The notes: generated by a model from the sequence alone, not told the origin. A DNA stretch of 64,000 bases from Raineyella sp. LH-20 (GCF_033110965.1 NZ_CP137003.1:186001-250000), one strand, 5' to 3'; shown: positions 16,836-27,038, counted from the first letter of the stretch. Numbers and translations are program-made.

Positions 16836-19800
16836 CTATGGCGCCCCATACCCACCGCCGCCCGGCGTCTCGATCACCAGCGTGTCCCCCGGCTCCACCT
16901 CGACCGAGTCGCACCCGGCCAGCTCCACGACGCTTCCGTCGGCGCGCTCCACGTAGTTCCGCCCCAGCGCCCCCGGCGAGCCGCCCGCCATCCCGTACGG
17001 CGCCACCCGGCGGTGCCCCGACAAGGTACTCACCGTCATCGCCTCGGTGAACTGGATCCGACGGACGCCACCGTCACCGCCGTGCCAGCGTCCCGCGCCG
17101 CCACTCCCCCGCCGGATCGCGTACTCCCGCAGCAGCACGGGGAAGCGCCATTCGAGCACTTCGGGATCGGTGAGCCGTGAGTTCGTCATGTGCGTCTGCA
17201 CCACCGACGCCCCGTTGAAGCCGTCACCGGCCCCCGACCCGGAGCCGAGGGTTTCGTAGTACTGGTGCCGATCGTTGCCGAAGGTGACGTTGTTCATCGT
17301 CCCGGCCCCTTCGGCCTGCACCCGCAGTGCGCCGAACAGCGCGCCGGTGATCGCCTGGGAGGTTTCGACGTTGCCGGCGACAACCGCGGCCGGGTAGGTC
17401 GGGGCGAGCATCGACCCGGCCGGGATGACGAGGTGCAGCGGGCGCAGGCAGCCGTCGTTGAGCGGGATCTCGTCGGCGACCAGGGTCCGGAAGACGTAGA
17501 GCACCGCGGCGGTCACCACCGACGACGGCGCGTTGAAGTTGGTGTCCAGCTGGGGCGAGGTGCCGGTGAAGTCGATGGTCGCACTGCGGGCCGTACGGTC
17601 GACGCTGACGCGTACGGCGATCGTCGCCCCGGAGTCCATCGTGTAGCGGTACTCCCCGTCGCCGAGCTCATCGACGACGCGGCGCACCGCCTCCTCGGCA
17701 TTGTCCTGGACATGCCGCATGTACGCCTGGACGACGTCGAGGCCGAAGTGGTCGATCATCCTCCCCACCTCGTCGACCCCCTTCTGGTTGGCCGCGATCT
17801 GGGCGCGCAGATCCGCGAGGTTGGCCTCGGGATCGCGCGACGGGAACGGGGCCTCGACCAGCAGTCGCCGGGTCGCCGTCTCACGGAAGTGCCCACCCTG
17901 CCCGCCGTCCACCAGCAGCCAGTTGTCGAACAGTACGCCTTCCTCGTCGATGGTGTGGCTGCGCGCCGGCATGGACCCGGGGGTGACGCCGCCGATCTCG
18001 GCGTGGTGGCCGCGCGACGCGACGAAGAACAGGATCTGCTCGCCGGCCTCGTCGAACACCGGGGTCACCACCGTGACATCGGGCAGGTGGGTGCCGCCGT
18101 GATAGGGGTCGTTGACCGCGTACACGTCGCCGGGCCGCATCGCCGCGCCCCGGCGCCGGATGACTTCCTTGACGGTGCTGCCCATCGAGCCGAGGTGGAC
18201 GGGGATGTGCGGGGCGTTCGCGACCAGGCCGCCGTACGGGTCGAACAGCGCGCAGGAGAAGTCCAGCCGCTCGCGGATGTTCACCGACTGTGCTGTCGAC
18301 TCCAGCCGGAAGCCCATCTGCTCGGCGATCGACATGAAGAGGTTGTTGAAGATCTCCAGCAGCACCGGATCGGCCTCGGTGCCCGCGTCGGGCTGCGCGG
18401 GTGCCACCACCCGTTCGGCGAGCAGGTGTCCCGACGCGGTGAGTGTCGCCCGCCAGCCGTCGTCGACGGCGGTGGTCGCGTTCGCCTCGGCGATGATCGC
18501 CGGCCCCGTCACCGTCTCCCCGGGCCGCATTCGCTCGCGGTGCCGCAACGGGGCGTCGCGCCACTCTCCGCCGACGTGGACGCGGACAACAGCGGATGGG
18601 CCGGTGGTGGCCGGCGACTCGGTGTTGGCGGCGTGGGCGGTGGCGTCGGCCGTGGCGCGGAGACCAGGGCTGACGGCGGCCGGCGACTCGGCGGTGTCAG
18701 CCGTGGTAACGGGGCCAGGGCCGCTGGCGCCCGCGTCATCGGCGGACGCGCTGTCACTGGTGTCGGTCGCGTCGGTGCCATCACCCGGCTCGCCGACACG
18801 GGACAGATCGGGTTGCTCGGTCAGCCCGATGGCCTCCACCGCGACCGCCCCGGCGATCAGCGGGCGATCCATCAGGAAGGAGTACGTCGCCCGGTGCGCG
18901 GCCTCGAACGCCGCGGTCATCGCATCCAGCTCGGCGAGGTCGACCGGGATCGCGGTGTCGGTCCCGTCGTAGCGTACGTGGACCCGGCGGACGACCCGGA
19001 TCCGCTCCGCCGGGACGCCCTCGGCCCGCAGTTCGGCGCGGGCAGCCTGCTCGAGGGTGTCCGCGACCGTGGCCAACTGCTCCAGCGCGGCCGGCTCAAG
19101 ACGGACCTCCACCGACTGTTCTCGCATCGCGGTGGTGTCGGCCAGGCCGATGCCGAGCGCGGAGAGCACGCCGGCCATCGGCGGGACGAGCACCGTACGG
19201 ATCCCCAGCGCGTCGGCGACCGCGCAGGCATGTTGCCCGCCGGCGCCGCCGAACGTGGTCAGCACGTAACGGGTGACGTCGTGGCCCTTCTGCACCGAGA
19301 TCGTCTTGACCGCAGAGGCCATGTTCGCCACGGCGACCTGCAGGAATCCCTCGGCGACCTGTTCGGGCGTACGGTCATCGCCGGTCGCCGCCCGGATCTC
19401 GTCGGCGAGGTCGGTGAAGCGGCGCCGGACGACCTCGGCATCCAGCGGCTGATCGCCGCTGGGGCCGAACACCGCCGGAAAGTGCGCGGGCTGGATGCGG
19501 CCGAGCATCACATTCGCGTCGGTCACGGTGAGCGGCCCGCCGTTGCGGTAGCAGGCCGGACCGGGATCGGCGCCGGCCGAGTCCGGACCGACCCGGTAGC
19601 GGATGCCGTCGAAGTGCAGCACCGAGCCGCCGCCGGCGGCGATCGTGTGGATGTCCAGCATCGGGGCGCGCAGCCGCACCCCGGCCACCTGGGTGGTGAA
19701 CACCCGGTCGTACGAGCCCGCCCCGTCTGTCGTGGCCCCGTGTGTAGCGGCGTAGTGGGACACATCGGTCGAGGTGCCGCCCATGTCGAAGCCGATGACG

Positions 19801-20636
19801 CGGTCGAAGCCGGCCAGGGCCGACATCCGCACCATGCCGACGATGCCACCGGCCGGACCCGACAGGATCGCGTCCTTGCCGCGGAAATGCCGCGCCTCGG
19901 CCAGCCCACCGTTGGACTGCATGAACATCAGCCGTACGCCGCGCAGTTGCTCGGCGACCCGGTCCACGTAGCGGCGCAGCACCGGCGACAGGTACGCGTC
20001 GACCACGGTGGTGTCGCCACGCGGGACCAGCTTCATCAGCGGGCTGACCTCCGACGACAGGGAGACCTGGTCGAAGCCGATCTCCTCGGCGACCCGGCCG
20101 ATCTGGCGTTCGTGCGCCGGGTGGAGATAGCTGTGCAGGCACACCACGGCGACCGTACGGATCCCGTCGGCATAGGCCTGGCGCAGCTGTCCTTCGAGCG
20201 GGCCGAGATCGGGGGCGCGGAGCACGGTGCCCTGCGCGGTGACGCGTTCGTCGACCTCGATCACCCGCTCGTAGAGCTGCTCCGGCAGCACGATGTGCCG
20301 GTCGAAGATGCGGGGCCGGTTCTGGTAGCCGATCCGCAGCGCATCGCCGAATCCGCGGGTGATCACCAGGACGGTGCGCTCGCCCGTACGTTCCAGCAAC
20401 GCGTTGGTCGCCACCGTGGTGCCCATCCGTACGGCCTCGATGGTTGCCGACGGCACCGGCTCGTCGTCGGCCAGCCCGAGCAGGGCGCGGATCCCGGCGA
20501 CCGCGGCGTCCTGGTAGCGCGTCGGGTTCTCCGACAGCAGCTTGTGCGTCACCAGCCGCCCGTCGGGTCGGCGCGCCACGATGTCGGTGAACGTGCCGCC
20601 CCGGTCGATCCAGAACTGCCACCCGGTATCCATCAT
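16836..20636 (-). CDS. 5-oxoprolinase / hydantoinase A-B fusion
   Basis: 1266 residues from ATG 20636 ([18 protein letters not shown]), preceded by GGAGGG at good spacing; an upstream in-frame start would add 19 unlikely residues. The HyuA-like ATPase half has [39 protein letters not shown] and [16 protein letters not shown]. The HyuB half starts near [16 protein letters not shown] and has [15 protein letters not shown] and a Gly-rich ETPGGGGYG terminus. The fused order and length match ATP-dependent 5-oxoprolinase, which opens 5-oxoproline to glutamate; N-methylhydantoinase is the alternative. An Asp/Ala/Ser/Thr-rich insert (~18590-18810) is inserted late in the HyuA half. No transporter or partner gene adjoins. 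Confidence 0.9.
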   Translation of the reverse strand: MMDTGWQFWIDRGGTFTDIVARRPDGRLVTHKLLSENPTRYQDAAVAGIRALLGLADDEPVPSATIEAVRMGTTVATNALLERTGERTVLVITRGFGDALRIGYQNRPRIFDRHIVLPEQLYERVIEVDERVTAQGTVLRAPDLGPLEGQLRQAYADGIRTVAVVCLHSYLHPAHERQIGRVAEEIGFDQVSLSSEVSPLMKLVPRGDTTVVDAYLSPVLRRYVDRVAEQLRGVRLMFMQSNGGLAEARHFRGKDAILSGPAGGIVGMVRMSALAGFDRVIGFDMGGTSTDVSHYAATHGATTDGAGSYDRVFTTQVAGVRLRAPMLDIHTIAAGGGSVLHFDGIRYRVGPDSAGADPGPACYRNGGPLTVTDANVMLGRIQPAHFPAVFGPSGDQPLDAEVVRRRFTDLADEIRAATGDDRTPEQVAEGFLQVAVANMASAVKTISVQKGHDVTRYVLTTFGGAGGQHACAVADALGIRTVLVPPMAGVLSALGIGLADTTAMREQSVEVRLEPAALEQLATVADTLEQAARAELRAEGVPAERIRVVRRVHVRYDGTDTAIPVDLAELDAMTAAFEAAHRATYSFLMDRPLIAGAVAVEAIGLTEQPDLSRVGEPGDGTDATDTSDSASADDAGASGPGPVTTADTAESPAAVSPGLRATADATAHAANTESPATTGPSAVVRVHVGGEWRDAPLRHRERMRPGETVTGPAIIAEANATTAVDDGWRATLTASGHLLAERVVAPAQPDAGTEADPVLLEIFNNLFMSIAEQMGFRLESTAQSVNIRERLDFSCALFDPYGGLVANAPHIPVHLGSMGSTVKEVIRRRGAAMRPGDVYAVNDPYHGGTHLPDVTVVTPVFDEAGEQILFFVASRGHHAEIGGVTPGSMPARSHTIDEEGVLFDNWLLVDGGQGGHFRETATRRLLVEAPFPSRDPEANLADLRAQIAANQKGVDEVGRMIDHFGLDVVQAYMRHVQDNAEEAVRRVVDELGDGEYRYTMDSGATIAVRVSVDRTARSATIDFTGTSPQLDTNFNAPSSVVTAAVLYVFRTLVADEIPLNDGCLRPLHLVIPAGSMLAPTYPAAVVAGNVETSQAITGALFGALRVQAEGAGTMNNVTFGNDRHQYYETLGSGSGAGDGFNGASVVQTHMTNSRLTDPEVLEWRFPVLLREYAIRRGSGGAGRWHGGDGGVRRIQFTEAMTVSTLSGHRRVAPYGMAGGSPGALGRNYVERADGSVVELAGCDSVEVEPGDTLVIETPGGGGYGAP

Positions 20637-20769
20637 CAGAGGCCCTCCGTCCTCGCTGACTGCAGGCATACGCCCTGTTCGGCCGCCGACCACACGGCAT
20701 ACGCCCCCGTGCCCGACCGCTGCCCGACCGCTGCCCGCGGGAACGTTGGGGGTGTGTGATCGACTGAAC

Positions 20770-20792
20770 TTCCATAGGCCTTCCCTATGGAA
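20770..20792. terminator. 9-bp-stem hairpin downstream of mazF
   Basis: TTCCATAGG, spacer CCTTC, CCTATGGAA: perfect 9-bp arms between the 3' end of the toxin gene and the start of the 5-oxoprolinase gene. There is no T-run, so it may be a weak terminator for the toxin-antitoxin transcript or an operator for the downstream gene. Its CCATAG core recurs at 16785 and as CCATAG/CTATGG at 31513-31531. Confidence 0.4.
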
Positions 20793-20836
20793 CTGTTGCG
20801 GAACCGCACAGACCAGCGCACGTCCCAGAAGGCCCG

Positions 20837-21163
20837 TCAGCGGGCCAGCCCCAGGAACGTCATCACCGCGCGCTCGACATCGACCAGTAGATCGCTGGTC
20901 AGTCGTCCCACGCGGGTCTGCACGTTGCTGCGTCGTACGGTCGTGATCTTGTCGATCATGATGTCGCTGTCGTCCGCCAGCCCGGTGATGCCTCCGGCCA
21001 TCACCCGGATACGTAGCAGCGGCGCGTCCATCAGCGCCGTTGTCAGCGGAACCACAGTCACCGAATCGGTGGCGTCGAACAGATCATCCTGAACGATGAC
21101 CGCGGGCCTGGGCTTCGAGGCATACACCCCGCCCGCAACGGTCCACAGCTCGCCGCGCTTCAC
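20837..21163 (-). CDS. MazF/PemK-family endoribonuclease toxin
   Basis: 108 residues beginning [12 protein letters not shown], with [11 protein letters not shown] and VTVVPLTT, the N-terminal and strand motifs of the MazF/CcdB-like fold (family length ~110). Expected activity is ribosome-independent mRNA cleavage at short sequence sites, neutralised by the co-encoded antitoxin. Its ATG overlaps the stop of the upstream antitoxin gene by four bases (21160-21163), the usual coupling for such pairs. Intact by inspection. Confidence 0.9.
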   Translation of the reverse strand: MKRGELWTVAGGVYASKPRPAVIVQDDLFDATDSVTVVPLTTALMDAPLLRIRVMAGGITGLADDSDIMIDKITTVRRSNVQTRVGRLTSDLLVDVERAVMTFLGLAR

Positions 21164-21366
21164 TCCTCATCCCAGTCCACAGAGATTGCCTCGATGAACT
21201 CCTGGTCGTCACCATGACGATCGGCTTCCGCGACTCGTGCCGCCTGGCGCCGAGCTTCGGCCGCAAACTCGGGCGTGCGGACATCAGGCACCCAGACCTG
21301 CACCGGGCGGTAGCCGCGGGCCCGCATCCGCTGGCGATACCCACTGACACGATCCTTGACCGACAT
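21160..21366 (-). CDS. MazE-like antitoxin (DUF3018 type)
   Basis: 68 residues: DRVSGYRQRMRARGYRPVQV, then VWVPDVRTPEFAAEARRQ and an acidic end ([10 protein letters not shown]). This is the DUF3018 antitoxin pattern, with an N-terminal DNA-binding segment and a C-terminal toxin-binding tail. First gene of the pair, directly overlapping the toxin. No clear ribosome-binding site lies before ATG 21366; instead a perfect palindrome (21375-21386) sits nine bases upstream, suggesting autoregulation and a very short or absent leader. Confidence 0.85.
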   Translation of the reverse strand: MSVKDRVSGYRQRMRARGYRPVQVWVPDVRTPEFAAEARRQAARVAEADRHGDDQEFIEAISVDWDEE

Positions 21367-21374
21367 ACCGCAAT

Positions 21375-21386
21375 GTTACATGTAAC
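21375..21386. promoter_or_regulatory. Likely toxin-antitoxin operator palindrome
   Basis: GTTACATGTAAC is a perfect 12-bp palindrome eight bases from the antitoxin start codon. Antitoxins of this type repress their own operon by binding such sites. The position and symmetry are seen; binding is inferred. Confidence 0.6.
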
Positions 21387-21489
21387 GCCCGCACAGGAAT
21401 GAGGTTCAGCGGCGCATCAACCGGCCGAGCCGCCCGACGCCACCAAGCTTTGGCGGAGGGCCGGTAAGGCTCCCACCCAGGCGCCGGCG

Positions 21490-22902
21490 TCACGCCGCGA
21501 TCAGATCGTCCGGACCGACGTACGTCACCCCCTCCACCGAGCATCCGGCCCGAGCCACCGCGATCAGCGGCGCATCCACCGGGGCGCCGGGCAGTTGCGT
21601 ACGGTGAGCGTGCAGGGCTCCCAGGTCATGCCGGTCGAAGGGTGCGTTGTCCAGCCATTTGATCGACCCGAGCGCCAGGATCCGCTTGGCGACAGGGGCG
21701 CGGTCACCGACGACGAGGTCGATCTCCGGGGCGTTCGTCCGCGTCCAGTACCCGCGTACGACCCCGGGAACGTCGTCCTCGCCACGAATGACGGCCGGGG
21801 CCAGCCGCTCCAGCGCCTCCCGGATGACCGGTTCGACCGCACGCCCGCGCCAGGAGGTCCACGAGGCCCGAATGCGCGCCAGGACCCGGTCCCCGCGGCC
21901 TCGCTCGATCTCGTCCAGATGCGGGCCGAGAAAGGCGAGCCAGAAGCGCAGGTACGGATCGGCGACCCGATAGCGCTTGTCCCGCGCCCCCGACCTGGTC
22001 GACAACGGCTCGTCCACCGCGACCACCCGCTTCGCGGTCAGCGTCTCCAGGGCCCGACTCAGTGATCCCTGCGGAATCCCGCCCGCCGCCCGGCCGATAG
22101 TGGTGAAGGTCCGTTCCCCGCTGCCGATCGCCCCCAACACGACGCGTGCCTGCGCTTCGAACGGGAACTCCGCGGCCAACGACCGCTCCCCGGACACCAG
22201 CAGGGCCGAGGTCGGGTCGACCACCGCGGCGCCCAGGTAGTCCGACAGCGATGTGCCCGAAGGCCATTCGCCACAGATCAACGGGAGTCCACCGGTCACC
22301 AGGTACGCATCGAACGCCTCAGCCGCGGGCAGGTCGAGCAACTTCCCCACCTCCGCTGGACTCAATGGCGGAACGACCATCTCGGTCGCGCGCTGGTGGA
22401 AGGGGCGACCGTACTCGTTCAACGCCTCCATCATCCCGAGGTCCGAGCCGATGCCGATCAGCAGCACCCGCTTGCGGGCCAGTTCCCGGTCGAATGCCCG
22501 CTGCAGAGTCCCCTCGAACCCGGGATCCGCGGCGATCACGTACGGCAACTCATCGAACACCACGACGCAGCCGTCATCCGGCAGCGCCGCCCCGAGCAGC
22601 CGCAACGCCGCGTCCCAACTGGCCAACTCGACGCCCTCGAACAGGGCTGCCCCGGGCAGGTTCGAGGCCGCCATCTCTTGGGCAAACAACCGCAGTTCCT
22701 CGCGTACCGGGCGGCCCGAGGCTGCGAAGAACACCTGCGGTACGCCGGCGCGGTCGACAAATTCTTCGACCAGGCGAGACTTTCCGACCCGCCGGCGGCC
22801 ACGAATCAGCAACGCTCGGCCGGGCTTGGCATCGGAGTCTGCCCGAACACCCTCCAAGAGTGCGGTGAGCTTGGTGAGCTGGAGCTGCCGACCGACAAAC
22901 AT
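21490..22902 (-). CDS. AAA ATPase with DUF234-like C-terminal nuclease-type domain
   Basis: 470 residues from ATG 22902 (MFVGRQLQLTKLTALLE) with AGGGAG at good spacing; an upstream start at 22971 would add an implausible leader. The N-terminal archaeal-type ATPase has LLIRGRRRVGKSRL (Walker A, ~35-48), VVVFDELPYV (Walker B, ~120) and LLIGIGSD. A winged helix follows (IGRAAGGIPQGSLSRALETL), then the DUF234 region (YRVADPYLRFWLAFL), whose end (EIDLVVGDRAP, then ILALGSIKW) has the D...ExK-like spacing of a restriction-type fold. Function of the family is poorly known. A 13-bp inverted repeat lies just upstream. Confidence 0.85.
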   Translation of the reverse strand: MFVGRQLQLTKLTALLEGVRADSDAKPGRALLIRGRRRVGKSRLVEEFVDRAGVPQVFFAASGRPVREELRLFAQEMAASNLPGAALFEGVELASWDAALRLLGAALPDDGCVVVFDELPYVIAADPGFEGTLQRAFDRELARKRVLLIGIGSDLGMMEALNEYGRPFHQRATEMVVPPLSPAEVGKLLDLPAAEAFDAYLVTGGLPLICGEWPSGTSLSDYLGAAVVDPTSALLVSGERSLAAEFPFEAQARVVLGAIGSGERTFTTIGRAAGGIPQGSLSRALETLTAKRVVAVDEPLSTRSGARDKRYRVADPYLRFWLAFLGPHLDEIERGRGDRVLARIRASWTSWRGRAVEPVIREALERLAPAVIRGEDDVPGVVRGYWTRTNAPEIDLVVGDRAPVAKRILALGSIKWLDNAPFDRHDLGALHAHRTQLPGAPVDAPLIAVARAGCSVEGVTYVGPDDLIAA

Positions 22903-22919
22903 AACTCTCCCTAAAGTTA

Positions 22920-22950
22920 GTCTCATTGATGAGAGTATCATCAATGAGAC
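22920..22950. promoter_or_regulatory. 13-bp perfect inverted repeat in divergent intergenic region
   Basis: Arms GTCTCATTGATGA (22920-22932) and its exact reverse complement (22938-22950), separated by GAGTA. It lies 18 bases upstream of the DUF234-type ATPase start and 127 bases before the oppositely oriented PEP-synthase-like gene. It could be an operator or a 5'-UTR hairpin. AT-rich compared with the surrounding DNA. Confidence 0.6.
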
Positions 22951-23076
22951 TTGTGGCGGCAGTGCTGTCACTCCCCCTCCGAGTCTCCGTCATCGACCGA
23001 TACGCCGGCATCAATGCTTGGACCAGCGGCGCGGCCCATCGCAGAGTGGCGCACCCCGCAGGACTAGGCTCGCCCC

Positions 23077-25824
23077 ATGTCCGGTCAGGATGCGTACGTC
23101 ACTGCCCTTTCCGACGCCGGCGGGGTCGCCTCGGCCGGTGGCAAGGGAGCCAATCTCGGCGAACTGGTGCGGGGAGGCTTTCCCGTGCCGGACGGGTTCG
23201 TCGTGACCACAGGGGCGTACGACCGATTCGTCGCCGACAACGATCTCAGCGACCGCGCCGCAGCCCTGGCCGCCGAGGGCGACACCACCTCGGCCGCCGA
23301 CGGCGGGACCACCGCGATCGGCGCCCTCTTCGAGGAGGCCACGTTCCCGCGGGAACTGGCGGCGGCGATCACCGAGGCGTACGCCGCGCTCGGCGAGGGA
23401 CCGGTCGCCGTACGCTCCTCCGCCACCGCCGAGGACCTTCCCGGCGCGAGCTTCGCCGGCCAGCAGGACACCTACCTCAACATCGTCGGCGCCGACGATG
23501 TGCTCGATGCGGTCCGCCGCTGCTGGGCATCACTGTGGACGCCACGGGCGGTCGCCTATCGCGCCCACCGGGCTGACGCGATCGCGGGCACCAGCGCGGG
23601 CGGCCCCGGCACCACCGACGCAGCCGCTGACACGGCCAACGACAGACTGAGCATCGCCGTCGTCGTGCAGCGCCTCGTCCCGGCCGACGTGTCCGGCGTC
23701 CTGTTCACCGCGAACCCCGCCACCGGGCGTCGCGACGAGACCGTCATCACCGCCGCCTGGGGTCTCGGCGAGTCCGTCGTCGGCGGCCGCGTCGAACCCG
23801 ACGAGTACGTCGTCCGGCCATCCGTCGACGGCCCGCAGGTCACCGTACGCGTCGGCGACAAGCAGGTGATGACCGTCCCCACCGAGGCCGGCGCCGACGA
23901 GATCGCCACCCCCGACGACCGCCGCCACGAGCGCACCCTCACCGACCCCCAGGCCCTCGACCTCGCCGCGCTCGGCGCGCGGGTCGCGGCGCACTTCGGC
24001 GTCCCCCAGGACATCGAATGGGTGCTGCACGACGGCGGGTTCCAGCTCGTCCAGGCCCGCCCGATCACCGCACTGCCCGAACCGACCGGCGAGGTCCCGA
24101 CCAGTTGGCCGGTCCCCCGCCGCGGCAGCCTCTACTTCCGTGCCAGCATCGTCGAGCAACTGCCCGACCCGCTCAGCCCACTGTTCGCCGACCTCGCCCG
24201 GACGGCCGTCCCCCGCGGCCTCAACGGCCTGATGGGCGAGCTGTCCCCCAAGGCCACTGCGCTCGACGCCGACTTCCCGACCATCAACGGCTACGCCTTC
24301 TACGACTACAGCCGCACCGCGTTCCTCGGGATGCTGTCGCTCAGCCCAGGCCTGCTCAAGGTGATCGGCGAGAAGGGGTTCGTCCTGGACCGGTGGCGGG
24401 ACCGCGAACTGCCGCGCTACCGCGCCACCGTCGCCCGCTGGGCCGACCGCGATCCTGCCGCGCTGACGGCCGCCGAACTGGTCCACGGCATCCAGGACCT
24501 GGTCGATGCCGGCTGCCTCTACTACACGACGGTGCAGACCATCATCCCCGTCGCGTCGATGGCCGAGCTCACCTGGACGACCCTCTACGACCGCGCGCTG
24601 CGCCGCCGCGGCGATGCGGCCGCCACCGACTACCTGCTCGGTTTCAACTCCACGCCGATCGCGGTGGAGAAGTCGCTGGCCCGGCTCGCTTCCTGGTGTC
24701 GTACGGCCGGGCTCACCGACGCGCTGCTGTCGCCGGACACCGACCCGCTCGCCGCCGAGCCGCCGGCCGGGGCGAACGCGGCAGCGTGGGCGGGCTGGCG
24801 CGAGCGGCTCGACGCACATCTGGCGGCGTACGGCCACACCACCTACAACCTCGACATCATCAACCCGGTGCCGGCCGAGGACCCGACCCCGGTGCTCCAG
24901 GCGCTGCGCTACCAGTTGGGCGGCACCGCACCCGACCCGGTCGTACGCCAGCAGCGGCTGGCCGAGCGGCGCGAACACCTGACGCGCGACCTGCTGGGGC
25001 GGCTGGATCCGGCGCGTCGGGCGCTCGCCCGCCACCGCCTGACGTCGGCCCAGCGGTGGGCGCCGATCCGCGAGGACGCGCTCGCCGCGATGGGACTCGC
25101 CTGGCCGACCATCCGCCGTCTCGCCCTCGAGGCGGGCCACCGACTGACCGACGCCGGTGCGCTGGCCGGGCCGGACGAGGTCTTCTGGCTGACGCTGGCC
25201 GAGCTGATCGATCTCGGAGCGCGGGCGGAGGCTGGGGAGACACTGCCGAGTCAGGCGGCGGTCATCGCCGAGCGGCGAGCCACCTGGCGGGGCCAGGCCC
25301 AGGCGACGCCGCCGCAGTATCTCCCGGAGAGCCGCGCGATGAAGGCCTGGGAGAGCTTCCTGCCCGCCAAGGAACAGGCATCCGGCCCGGTGCTCGCGGG
25401 GACGACGGGGTCCGGGGGCCGGGTGACCGGGCACGCCCGGGTGCTCCGAGGACCGGCCGACTTCGCGGCCTTCGTCCCCGGAGAGATCCTCGTCGCCTCG
25501 ATCACCACCCCGGCGTACACGCCGCTCTTCGCCCAGGCCGCGGGCGTGGTGACCGACATCGGCGGCGTGCTGAGCCACGGCTCGATCGTCGCGCGGGAGT
25601 TCGGCATCCCGGCCGTCCTGGGCACCGGCGCGGCGACCAAACGGATCGCGACCGGCGACCTGATTACCGTGGACGGCGTCGCGGGCGAGGTGCGGCTCGA
25701 GGGCGCCCCGGAGGCGGCGGAGGAGAAGCGCTCCGGACGGCCCGTCCTCGTCGCGGGAGCGGTGGTGGCCGCGTCGATCGGCCTGGCGCTGGCTGTCCGC
25801 GCCCGGCGGCATCGTCGGAGGTGA
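23077..25824 (+). CDS. PEP/pyruvate-binding phosphotransferase with C-terminal membrane anchor
   Basis: 915 residues. The N-terminal ATP-grasp domain has GGKGANLGELVRGGFPVPDG (~23-42), AVRSSATAEDLPGASFAGQQ and DIEWVLHDGGF. The middle region is variable. The C-terminal swivelling phospho-His domain is SHGSIVAREFGIPAVLGTG, with H834 as the phosphorylated residue. This is the layout of PEP synthase, PPDK and rifampin phosphotransferase; it is less like rph than the paralogue at 51.7 kb, so the substrate is unknown. Unusually, it ends with a hydrophobic stretch (VLVAGAVVAASIGLALAV, ~893-910) and a basic tail RARRHRRR, predicting a C-terminal tail anchor. The PEP-synthase TIM-barrel is not evident. 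Confidence 0.85.
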   Translation: MSGQDAYVTALSDAGGVASAGGKGANLGELVRGGFPVPDGFVVTTGAYDRFVADNDLSDRAAALAAEGDTTSAADGGTTAIGALFEEATFPRELAAAITEAYAALGEGPVAVRSSATAEDLPGASFAGQQDTYLNIVGADDVLDAVRRCWASLWTPRAVAYRAHRADAIAGTSAGGPGTTDAAADTANDRLSIAVVVQRLVPADVSGVLFTANPATGRRDETVITAAWGLGESVVGGRVEPDEYVVRPSVDGPQVTVRVGDKQVMTVPTEAGADEIATPDDRRHERTLTDPQALDLAALGARVAAHFGVPQDIEWVLHDGGFQLVQARPITALPEPTGEVPTSWPVPRRGSLYFRASIVEQLPDPLSPLFADLARTAVPRGLNGLMGELSPKATALDADFPTINGYAFYDYSRTAFLGMLSLSPGLLKVIGEKGFVLDRWRDRELPRYRATVARWADRDPAALTAAELVHGIQDLVDAGCLYYTTVQTIIPVASMAELTWTTLYDRALRRRGDAAATDYLLGFNSTPIAVEKSLARLASWCRTAGLTDALLSPDTDPLAAEPPAGANAAAWAGWRERLDAHLAAYGHTTYNLDIINPVPAEDPTPVLQALRYQLGGTAPDPVVRQQRLAERREHLTRDLLGRLDPARRALARHRLTSAQRWAPIREDALAAMGLAWPTIRRLALEAGHRLTDAGALAGPDEVFWLTLAELIDLGARAEAGETLPSQAAVIAERRATWRGQAQATPPQYLPESRAMKAWESFLPAKEQASGPVLAGTTGSGGRVTGHARVLRGPADFAAFVPGEILVASITTPAYTPLFAQAAGVVTDIGGVLSHGSIVAREFGIPAVLGTGAATKRIATGDLITVDGVAGEVRLEGAPEAAEEKRSGRPVLVAGAVVAASIGLALAVRARRHRRR

Positions 25825-25892
25825 GCCCGGCATGCGGCTACGTCGTCGGGGGGTGAGCCCGGCGCCCGGCACCACCGTCGGGGGTGAGCCCG
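25813..25892. repeat. Three imperfect ~31-bp tandem repeats
   Basis: CGTCGGAGGTGAGCCCGG (25813), CGTCGGGGGGTGAGCCCGG (25844) and CGTCGGGGGTGAGCCCG (25876) recur at a 31-32 base period across the stop codon of the preceding gene and into the spacer. Confidence 0.6.
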
Positions 25893-26036
25893 CAGGCCGT
25901 GGCGCCCGGGCGACACCAGGCCCGCGCGTTGCCGGTGCCGCGCCGTGACGGCCGCCCTACACTTCCACCACAGTGACCTCTGGGGGTGCCGCACGACTCC
26001 CAGAGCCCCGACGACGCCGCGCGAAGGAGCGAACCG

Positions 26037-26345
26037 ATGCCATCCAGAGACGGCTCCACCCCCATCGAAGCCGACCTGGTCGAGCACTTCGGCGAGGCCC
26101 GGATCCCGCCTGGGAATCGGCCGAGGCGCGAGAGCCGCTGGGACAAGACGCTCCAGGTGCGGCTGCCCGTCGAGGACTGGGAGGCGTTGGTGGCTGAGGC
26201 GGAGAAGCGCGGTCTTCCGGTCTCCACGATGGCCGGCGAGTTGCTGATCGCGCAACTGGCCTCCCTGGGCACCTCCACCCCTGGTCTGGTCGCCAGGATC
26301 CGGGCCGATCTCGACACGCTGGCATCCCGACTCGAAGCGGAGTGA
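26037..26345 (+). CDS. Small protein with RHH-like segment
   Basis: 102 residues from ATG 26037, with GAAGGAG eight bases upstream; an in-frame GTG at 25986 is less likely. The segment KTLQVRLPVEDWEALVAEAE, followed by GLPVSTMAGELLIAQL, resembles a ribbon-helix-helix or BrnA-like DNA-binding core, then a helical tail. No toxin gene adjoins. Stand-alone regulator or orphan antitoxin is the best guess; the family is not recognised with certainty. Confidence 0.6.
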   Translation: MPSRDGSTPIEADLVEHFGEARIPPGNRPRRESRWDKTLQVRLPVEDWEALVAEAEKRGLPVSTMAGELLIAQLASLGTSTPGLVARIRADLDTLASRLEAE

Positions 26346-26471
26346 TCGAGGTCCGTACGCCTCCTGATGGCCGGACCCGAGGGATGTTGACCGCATCTTC
26401 ACCGAACGTGCACAGGACGTAGAGGAACGGCCTGAAGGCTTTCCGGGACCACACGATCCTGGAGGCCGCCG

Positions 26472-27038
26472 TTGAACACCTGTCCGCGACCCAGAACCGC
26501 GCTCTACCTCGCCGCCGTCGCGCTCGCCGTACCTCTGACGCTTGCGTCCGGTCCCGCACCGGCCAGTGCCAGCCCGACGCAGGCACCGACCCCAGCGGTC
26601 TCCGCCGCTGAGACGACCGACATGTCGGGGCACGACATGTCCGGGCACGACATGTCCACGATGACCACGGAGGGCTCGTCGACGATGTCCCACGACCACT
26701 CCGCCGGCACCGGCACCGCGGAGAGTGTCGCGCCGGGGTCCTCGGACTCTCACACCGGTGGGCACAGTTCAGGTCATGACACCACGGGACACGACACGGG
26801 CGGCACGTCCGGGCATGGATCCGCGTCGGTCACCGTGGTCACTCCCGACGCAGCCGGCCGCTTGGCCGTGCTCGGCGGCTTCGGGGCGCTGAACCTCCTC
26901 GTCCTGGCCACGGCGGGCGTCCTCCGGCTGAAGGGTCGAGGAGCCCGCGCGGCCAGGCTGGCGCAGCGATCCGTACGTTCCGCACGGGTCGTCGCCGGCC
27001 CGGCCCGCACCGACGACCTCTCCGGGGGAAACGCATGA
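26472..27038 (+). CDS. Exported His/Met/Asp-rich membrane-anchored protein
   Basis: 188 residues with a TTG start at 26472, chosen because GGAGG lies seven bases before it. An N-terminal signal peptide (LYLAAVALAVPLTLASGPA, cleavage near ASAS) leads to a low-complexity segment with DMSGHDMSGHDMSTM and many H, M, D, S, G and T residues to ~110. A hydrophobic helix (LAVLGGFGALNLLVLATAG, ~130-148) and a basic cytoplasmic tail follow. The His/Met pattern suggests copper or other metal binding outside the membrane; this is inference. Its stop overlaps the start of the polyferredoxin gene (ATGA at 27035-27038), so the two are coupled. Confidence 0.75.
   Translation: MNTCPRPRTALYLAAVALAVPLTLASGPAPASASPTQAPTPAVSAAETTDMSGHDMSGHDMSTMTTEGSSTMSHDHSAGTGTAESVAPGSSDSHTGGHSSGHDTTGHDTGGTSGHGSASVTVVTPDAAGRLAVLGGFGALNLLVLATAGVLRLKGRGARAARLAQRSVRSARVVAGPARTDDLSGGNA

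Noticed and set aside
17190-20759. 1189-residue plus-strand open frame opposite the 5-oxoprolinase
   Set aside because: Composition artefact rich in Arg/Gly/Asp with no domain; the minus strand has continuous HyuA/HyuB homology.
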